Positions 32,406 through 37,400 of a stretch of DNA of 37,400 nt are shown piece after piece. The notes beneath the pieces were generated by a model that had not been told where the DNA came from, did no database searches, and saw only the letters and a list, made by a program, of their open reading frames with translations. A program made the position numbers and the translations under genes. How positions within the stretch are numbered: position 1 is the first letter of the stretch; each line of letters starts with the position of its first letter. The stretch is taken from contig JAMPCN010000017.1 in the NCBI GenBank assembly GCA_023666125.1, forward strand, positions 1-37,400, read 5' to 3'. This DNA comes from Bacillus sp. (in: firmicutes). Its GTDB lineage: Bacteria; Bacillota; Clostridia; Lachnospirales; Lachnospiraceae.

Positions 32406-34394
32406 ATGAAACAAACAATATTTTCCAGATCCATTTTTCATGCGGCTGTGATAACCGCCGCTTCCATTATCATAACCCTGTGCGGACTATCCATGATCAC
32501 CCGTTATGATAACAAATATATAACAAAATCCGCGCTCACACAAGATAATCTTGCTTTGATTCCGGAAAATGGTTATTGCGCCCTTGTCGATGGATGGGAA
32601 TTATATCCGGACGCCCTGCTTGCGCCGGAGGACTTTTCCATGAAAGAACTGTCCTGTTACAGGATTCAGGCGGGTGAATATCCAAATCTCGCTTTATTTC
32701 ATGACGACCGCAATCCATACGGCTGCGCCACATGGCGGCTCCATTTGCAGGGAAACGGAACGTTCACCCTCTATCTGCCGGAACCCTTATGCGCTGTAAA
32801 AGTCTTTGTAGACGGACAGTGCCTTGGCGGTTCGGGAACAGTATCTTCGGAAAATTATGCGCCGCTTATAAAAGATACCGCTTATTCTTTTATTCTGAAT
32901 GGCAGCACAGAATTAATCATCCAGACCGCCAATTACTCCCATTACTATGGCGGCATTTGGTATGCGCCCATAATCGGCGATCCTGACAGCGTCAGCCGGC
33001 TTATCTCTTTGCGCATCCTGCTTTACGGAACGCTTTTCTTTCCTTCGATAACGCTGGCTTTTTTCTGCATTACGCTATGGCGGCGTAAAGAAAACGGCTC
33101 TTATCCTGCCATATTTTATTTTGGTCTGTTGAGTCTGTCTTTTGCGCTACAAATCTGCTACCCTTTTTTCAGGCTCTCCGGCATAACGTTTGTCCGCACA
33201 TTTTATGCGGTAGAAGACGCCGCCGCGCTGTCCGGCATTTTCTTTTCCCTGAAAATTGCCTGTCTGCTGTTCCTGCCAAAAAACGCCGCGCGCCTGAAAC
33301 GAATCCTCTGTGCGCTTTCTCTCGGCTTTTGCTGCATCGGCGTCATTGTTCCTCTGTTTGTAATCCCTGCTTTTCCCGATGTTACAGCAGGGTATGGCGT
33401 TTTACTTTCGTGGTACAAACTCATTATGGCAGGATTACTCATCAGCATTACGGTATACGGATGCTTCATGGGAATGGTACACAACATAAGCCTCCTTGCC
33501 GCAGCAACAGCCAACGGACTCTGTCTGCTTGGCAGCGTTTTAACGATTGGACACTATGAACCTTTTATCGGCGCCTATCCTGAAGAATATGGCATGTTTT
33601 GCATGGTAGTGGCTTATGCGCTTTTGATGATGCAGCAAAACAGGGCGACGGTAGAGGAAAATATAAAACTGAATCTGCATCTGCAGGAAGAAGTGCAGGA
33701 AAAAACAGAGCATTTGCAAAAACTTCTTATTGAAAGAGAACAGCTGATAGCAGAACTTGGACACGATATGAAATCGCCTCTGACCTCGCTTTCCAACATG
33801 GCGCAAATCATACGTTTAAATGATATCATGCTGGATGAAGATACCCGCAGTAGAATGCAGCACATAGAAAAACAGTGCGGCATATTGTCCGAACGCCTGA
33901 AATCCATTCAGGAAATAGCGACGCAGACAAGTTCCCCCAGCCAAATGGAACCGCTGATGCTAAACGACTTCCTTGCGGATTTCTATCATAGCAGCTATCC
34001 TATCATCGAACTTTATGGTCCGAATTTTGTCAAAAAAATCACTCCGCATCCGTGCCGCGTCATGGCAAACCGCGAACAGCTTTTCCGGACGCTGGAAAAT
34101 CTCTTATATAACGCCGCCGATTTTACGCCTCCCGAAGGAAAAATTACGCTTTCCCTGTCTGCGGAAAAATCTTATGCCTGTATTAAACTTACGGACACCG
34201 GATGCGGAATATCAGAAAAAGATCTGCCCAATATCTTTAAGCGTTCCTACACTACCCGCAGTGATAACGGCGGACAGGGACTGGGACTTGCGATTGCCCG
34301 CGCCATTATTTTGGAACACGGCGGGAAAATAGATGTGGTTTCTAAAGAAGGCGAGGGAACGACATTTTGTATTCTTCTGCCCCTGCTCACATGA
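32406..34394 (+). CDS. 7TMR-DISM-type sensor histidine kinase
   Basis: A 662-residue sensor kinase. TM1 (about 10-32) is followed by an extracellular domain (35-195) with jelly-roll-like strands (TWRLHLQGNGTFTLYLPEPLCAVKVFVDGQ), as in 7TMR-DISM sensors that bind carbohydrate-like ligands. About seven TMs (205-415) follow, then a short coiled-coil linker (EENIKLNLHLQEEVQEKTEHLQ). The kinase core has the H-box AELGHDMKSPLTSL (phospho-His453), N-box LENLLYNAADF, G1 DTGCGIS and G2 GGQGLGLAIAR. ATG 32406 has AGGAATAGGAG five bases upstream; the open frame to 32319 runs into the neighbouring gene's start. It lies directly before a monosaccharide ABC importer, which suggests a sugar-sensing role, and its probable partner is the regulator at 29942. 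Confidence 0.9.
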   Translation: MKQTIFSRSIFHAAVITAASIIITLCGLSMITRYDNKYITKSALTQDNLALIPENGYCALVDGWELYPDALLAPEDFSMKELSCYRIQAGEYPNLALFHDDRNPYGCATWRLHLQGNGTFTLYLPEPLCAVKVFVDGQCLGGSGTVSSENYAPLIKDTAYSFILNGSTELIIQTANYSHYYGGIWYAPIIGDPDSVSRLISLRILLYGTLFFPSITLAFFCITLWRRKENGSYPAIFYFGLLSLSFALQICYPFFRLSGITFVRTFYAVEDAAALSGIFFSLKIACLLFLPKNAARLKRILCALSLGFCCIGVIVPLFVIPAFPDVTAGYGVLLSWYKLIMAGLLISITVYGCFMGMVHNISLLAAATANGLCLLGSVLTIGHYEPFIGAYPEEYGMFCMVVAYALLMMQQNRATVEENIKLNLHLQEEVQEKTEHLQKLLIEREQLIAELGHDMKSPLTSLSNMAQIIRLNDIMLDEDTRSRMQHIEKQCGILSERLKSIQEIATQTSSPSQMEPLMLNDFLADFYHSSYPIIELYGPNFVKKITPHPCRVMANREQLFRTLENLLYNAADFTPPEGKITLSLSAEKSYACIKLTDTGCGISEKDLPNIFKRSYTTRSDNGGQGLGLAIARAIILEHGGKIDVVSKEGEGTTFCILLPLLT

Positions 34395-34422
34395 AAAAAT
34401 ACACTTACTTTTTACTATTTAT

Positions 34423-34442
34423 GCCGTCCACTGAAAGACGGC
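34423..34442 (+). promoter_or_regulatory. Leader hairpin before the sugar-binding protein gene
   Basis: A 6-bp GC-rich stem GCCGTC/GACGGC with an 8-base loop and no T-run, ending 3 bases before GGAGGA. It is not a terminator; it may stabilise the mRNA end or mark the new leader. The 64-base gap shows no clear promoter. Confidence 0.35.
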
Positions 34443-34458
34443 GGAATGGAGGATCAAC

Positions 34459-35613
34459 ATGAAAAAAAAATTACGCAGCATTTTATTAAGCCTTGCCATG
34501 GCAGCCGCTATATTGACCGGATGCGGTTCTGACGGTAACTTTTCCACACCAACCGCTGATGCTGATACGGCCGCAGCCGGTGCAGGTAAAATCGGTATTT
34601 CCATGCCGACCCAATCTCTGGAACGTTGGAACCGTGACGGCGCATATCTGAGCGACCGGTTCAAGACGGCAGGTTATGAAACTATTCTTACTTTCTCAGA
34701 CAATGATTCCGCACGGCAGGTAAATGATATCCAAAATATGCTTGCAGATGGCGTTGATTTACTCATTGTTGCTGCTATCGACGGTGAAGCGTTAAATACC
34801 GTCATGAATGAAGCCGCACAGGCAAATGTTCCGGTTATCGCCTATGACCGTCTGATTTTGAATGATGCAGTTTCCTATTATGTATCTTTCGATAATTACA
34901 CGGTTGGCAGACTGCAGGGACAATTCGTTGCAGATACGCTCGCTCTGGCTGATGCAGGTGATAAAGTCTACAATATGGAATTTGCCGCAGGCGACCCTGC
35001 CGATAACAATGCCGGATATTTCTACAACGGCGCTATGGATATCCTACGGCCCTATATTGACAAAGGAACTTTACATGTTGTTTCCGGTCAGACAGACTTT
35101 GATGCGGTTGCTACAGCACAATGGAATACCGACACGGCTCTTGAAAGAGCGCAGAACATTCTTTCTTCCTACTATGCAGACGGAACACAGCTTGACGTAT
35201 GGCTTTGCTCTAACGACTCTACCGCTTTAGGCGTTGCACAGGCTGTGACTTCCGATTATGCAGGTTCCAACTCCGTACTGATTACAGGACAGGACGGCGA
35301 TGAGGCTAACCTGAGAAATATCGTTGACGGCATCCAGACCATGACCGTTTATAAAAACGTAAGTAATGAAGCGATAGTTACATTATCTCTTGCACAGGCC
35401 GTTATCGCGGGCGATACGATAGATGCCTCCTTAATTGATACTTTTGAAATTGACTGCGCATACGACACAGAGTCCTATGAAACATCTGCAGGACACAAAT
35501 GTCCTTCTTTCCTGCTTGTACCGAATGTAATTACCAAAGATAATCTACAGGATTTAGTTGACACAGGTTTATACACAATGGGCGCTGACGGTTATCTGTC
35601 CGCAGCCGAATAG
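34459..35613 (+). CDS. chvE: ChvE-type monosaccharide-binding lipoprotein
   Basis: A 384-residue periplasmic-binding-protein-like lipoprotein (signal LTGC, Cys22). The family-1/type-I sugar-binding fold is clear: KIGISMPTQSLERWNRDG (49-66), FSDNDSARQVNDIQNMLADGVDLLIVAAIDGEAL, VPVIAYDRLI, YYVSFDNYTVGRLQG, LDVWLCSNDSTALGVAQAV and VLITGQDGDEANL. The SLERWxxDG and NAGYFYNGAMD motifs are typical of the ChvE subgroup, which binds several aldoses (for example glucose, galactose, arabinose, xylose). GGAGG lies seven bases before the ATG. It is the first gene of a three-gene importer operon; the stop codon overlaps the ribosome binding site of the next gene. Confidence 0.94.
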   Translation: MKKKLRSILLSLAMAAAILTGCGSDGNFSTPTADADTAAAGAGKIGISMPTQSLERWNRDGAYLSDRFKTAGYETILTFSDNDSARQVNDIQNMLADGVDLLIVAAIDGEALNTVMNEAAQANVPVIAYDRLILNDAVSYYVSFDNYTVGRLQGQFVADTLALADAGDKVYNMEFAAGDPADNNAGYFYNGAMDILRPYIDKGTLHVVSGQTDFDAVATAQWNTDTALERAQNILSSYYADGTQLDVWLCSNDSTALGVAQAVTSDYAGSNSVLITGQDGDEANLRNIVDGIQTMTVYKNVSNEAIVTLSLAQAVIAGDTIDASLIDTFEIDCAYDTESYETSAGHKCPSFLLVPNVITKDNLQDLVDTGLYTMGADGYLSAAE

Positions 35614-35626
35614 GAGGAGGTTTCTT

Positions 35627-37162
35627 TTGGCTGATATAATTTTGGAAATGAAATCCATTACCAAAGAGTTTTCGGGGATAAAAGCGCTGGATAATGTAAA
35701 TCTGAGCGTTGAACGGGGAGAGATCCACGCGTTAATCGGCGAAAACGGCGCAGGAAAATCTACACTGATGAATGTATTATCCGGAACCTATCCGACCGGT
35801 GCTTATACAGGAGAAATATATTATAACGGAGAAATATGCCGGTTTAAGACGCTGAAAGACAGCGAAGCAAAAGGCATTGTTATTATTCATCAGGAGCTTG
35901 CCTTGATTCCGCTTCTTACCATTGGCGAGAATATGTTCTTAGGAAATGAGAAAAAAAACAGCCTTGGGATGATAGACTGGGTCTTAACCTATAACGAAGC
36001 GGAAAAGCATATGCGGCAGGTCGGGTTAAACGAATCCGCTCGGACTTTAATCAAAGACATCGGCACCGGTAAACAGCAGCTTGTGGAAATTGCAAAAGCG
36101 TTTTCCAAAAATGTAAAACTGTTAATTCTGGATGAACCGACTTCTTCCCTGAATGATGAAGAGGCAAAGAGACTTTTGGATTTATTAATGGAATTTAAGA
36201 AAAACGGTCTGACTTCCATTATAATTACCCATAAATTGAACGAAATTATTTATTGTGCGGATAAAGCAACCATCATTCGGGATGGCGCCTGCATTGAAAC
36301 TCTTGTAAAAGGCGTTGACGAATTTAATGAAAACCGTATCATAAAAGGAATGGTAGGACGCCCAATGAACGACCGCTATCCGTTCCGTGAGTATAAAGTA
36401 CATAGAGAAATCGGGCTTGAGGTAAAAGACTGGACAGTCCGCCACCCGCTTTATCATGAAAAAATTGTCAATAACCATATTTCTTTTAAAGTACATAAAG
36501 GTGAAGTCGTAGGTTTCTTTGGCTTACAGGGCGCAGGGCGTACAGAACTTGCCATGTCGATTTTTGGAAAAAGCTATGGCGCTGATATCACTGGTGAATT
36601 ATATCTGAACGGGAAAAAAGTTAATTTAAAAAATCCAAAACAGGCGATTCGCCACAAACTGGCCTATGTAACGGAAGACAGAAAAGTAAACGGACTCATT
36701 CCCAGAGAATCCATCCGTTTCAACACAACGCTGGCGCGCTTGGATAAAGTCTGTTCCAAAGGCATTATCAACACAACTGCCGAACAGAATGCTGCGGAAA
36801 ATATGACAAAAGCGATGGGTACGAAAACACTGTCAATCGAACAAACAACCGGCAGCTTATCAGGCGGTAATCAGCAAAAGACTCTGCTTGGCAAGTGGAT
36901 GTTTACGGAACCGGATATTTTGATTCTGGATGAACCGACCCGCGGCATTGACGTCGGCGCCAAGTATGATATCTACTGTCTGATTCATAAAATGGCAAAA
37001 GCCGGTAAATCAGTCATTATCATTTCTTCCGAAATGCCGGAACTAATCGGTATGTGTAATCGTATCTACGTTATGAACGAAGGAAAACTCTGTGGAGAGC
37101 TGGATGCCAAAGACGCTACACAGGAAAAAATCATGAGCTGCATCATCAGTGCTGCAGATTAA
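35627..37162 (+). CDS. mmsA: Multiple-monosaccharide ABC importer ATPase (MmsA/GguA)
   Basis: A 511-residue double-ATPase subunit as in RbsA, XylG and GguA. Domain 1: Walker A GENGAGKST (38-46), HQELALIPLLT, a weak signature TGKQQLVEIAKAF, and Walker B LLILDEPTSSLND. Domain 2 (about 265-505): altered Walker A GLQGAGRTE, where Arg replaces Lys as usual for this family, signature LSGGNQQKTLLGKWM, and Walker B ILILDEPTRGIDVGAK. The longest frame starts at 35558 inside the preceding gene. The true start is TTG 35627, giving MADIILEMKSITKEF, with AGGAGGAGG six bases upstream; the first ATG (35648) is too far from that site. It energises uptake with ChvE and MmsB. Confidence 0.95.
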   Translation: MADIILEMKSITKEFSGIKALDNVNLSVERGEIHALIGENGAGKSTLMNVLSGTYPTGAYTGEIYYNGEICRFKTLKDSEAKGIVIIHQELALIPLLTIGENMFLGNEKKNSLGMIDWVLTYNEAEKHMRQVGLNESARTLIKDIGTGKQQLVEIAKAFSKNVKLLILDEPTSSLNDEEAKRLLDLLMEFKKNGLTSIIITHKLNEIIYCADKATIIRDGACIETLVKGVDEFNENRIIKGMVGRPMNDRYPFREYKVHREIGLEVKDWTVRHPLYHEKIVNNHISFKVHKGEVVGFFGLQGAGRTELAMSIFGKSYGADITGELYLNGKKVNLKNPKQAIRHKLAYVTEDRKVNGLIPRESIRFNTTLARLDKVCSKGIINTTAEQNAAENMTKAMGTKTLSIEQTTGSLSGGNQQKTLLGKWMFTEPDILILDEPTRGIDVGAKYDIYCLIHKMAKAGKSVIIISSEMPELIGMCNRIYVMNEGKLCGELDAKDATQEKIMSCIISAAD

Positions 37163-37183
37163 ATGAAAAAGAGAGTTATCATA

Positions 37184-37400
37184 ATGTCAACTAACAAAGA
37201 AACTGCGGGCGTAAGCCGCTTTCACTTAGGAGTATTTCTAACAAAAAACAGCATGGTTATTGCTCTTATCATTGTATTTATTTTATTTTATTTCCTGACA
37301 GACGGACGCCTTTTATATGCGCAGAATATGTCCAATCTGCTTCTCCAAAATGGTTATGTATTAGTTATGGCGTGCGGTATGCTGCTTTGTATCTTAACCG
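37184..37400 (+). CDS. mmsB: Multiple-monosaccharide ABC importer permease (MmsB/GguB), cut by the window edge
   Basis: The first 72 codons of a membrane protein beginning MSTNKETAGVSRFHLGVFL. TM1 is NSMVIALIIVFILFYFLTDG, followed by NMSNLLLQNGYVLVMACGMLLCILT, the pattern of the BPD_transp_2 permease family (GguB/RbsC), in which a NIDLSVG-like motif normally comes next, outside the window. An in-frame ATG at 37163 directly abuts the mmsA stop but has no ribosome binding site; ATG 37184 has AAAGAGAG upstream, so I prefer it. It would form the channel for the ChvE/MmsA system. Confidence 0.88.
   Translation, partial: MSTNKETAGVSRFHLGVFLTKNSMVIALIIVFILFYFLTDGRLLYAQNMSNLLLQNGYVLVMACGMLLCILT

Noticed and set aside
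35558-35626. N-terminal extension of the monosaccharide ATPase
   Set aside because: It overlaps the 3' end of the binding-protein gene, and the AGGAGGAGG site points to TTG 35627.

Overview
This window looks like chromosome from a motile, endospore-lineage member of the Clostridia, most likely Lachnospiraceae. Evidence for this is the BofA-type pro-sigma-K inhibitor fragment, the DUF2508/YaaL protein, flagellin with FliS, a TPR/pseudo-AAA protein of a type I associate with Lachnospiraceae, strong AGGAGG-type ribosome binding sites and AT-rich sigma-A promoters. Taxonomy is inferred from gene content, not from a marker comparison. I see no prophage, insertion sequence or CRISPR array.

Layout. 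1-705: left-truncated bofA (minus), then yaaL-like DUF2508 (plus) ending in a bidirectional terminator. 712-5466: a flagellar operon read leftwards: a 1024-residue protein whose C-terminus resembles the hook-length protein FliK, then flagellin, then FliS. 5612-10133: a TPR/acidic/degenerate AAA protein followed by glycogen branching enzyme GlgB. 10358-12034: tatD then ksgA. 12166-13082: tRNA-Lys(CUU) with a near-consensus promoter, followed by a metallo-beta-lactamase-fold hydrolase. 13079-17895: a heavy-metal exporter-like membrane protein and a heterodimeric ABC multidrug-type exporter. 18113-19114: ComFB-like protein and, convergent, a CarD/CdnL-type RNA polymerase regulator with an unusual two-hairpin leader. 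19336-22409: a homodimer-type ABC exporter and S-adenosylhomocysteinase.

22582-29704 is the most unusual part: four leftward genes encoding (in transcription order) an SDF/DAACS-type symporter carrying an N-terminal RsbW/SpoIIAB-like domain, a small STAS (anti-anti-sigma-like) protein, a 1140-residue single-chain ABC amino-acid importer (substrate-binding parts, permease and ATPase in one polypeptide) carrying a C-terminal RsbW-like domain, and a 5'-nucleotidase/metallophosphatase lipoprotein. Both RsbW-like domains look degenerate at the nucleotide/Mg-binding Asn, and the symporter lacks several canonical Na+ and substrate residues. My inference is that partner-switching parts have been built onto transporters, with the STAS protein as a shared docking or regulatory partner.

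29942-37400: an OmpR-type response regulator, a reversed gene for a repeat-stalked cell-surface protein, a 7TMR-DISM-like histidine kinase, and a ChvE/MmsA/MmsB monosaccharide ABC importer cut by the right edge. The regulator and kinase are co-directional but separated by the opposite-strand surface gene, with only 18 and 43 bases between the genes. This suggests a noncontiguous operon with overlapping antisense transcripts and a sugar-responsive system controlling uptake and a surface protein.
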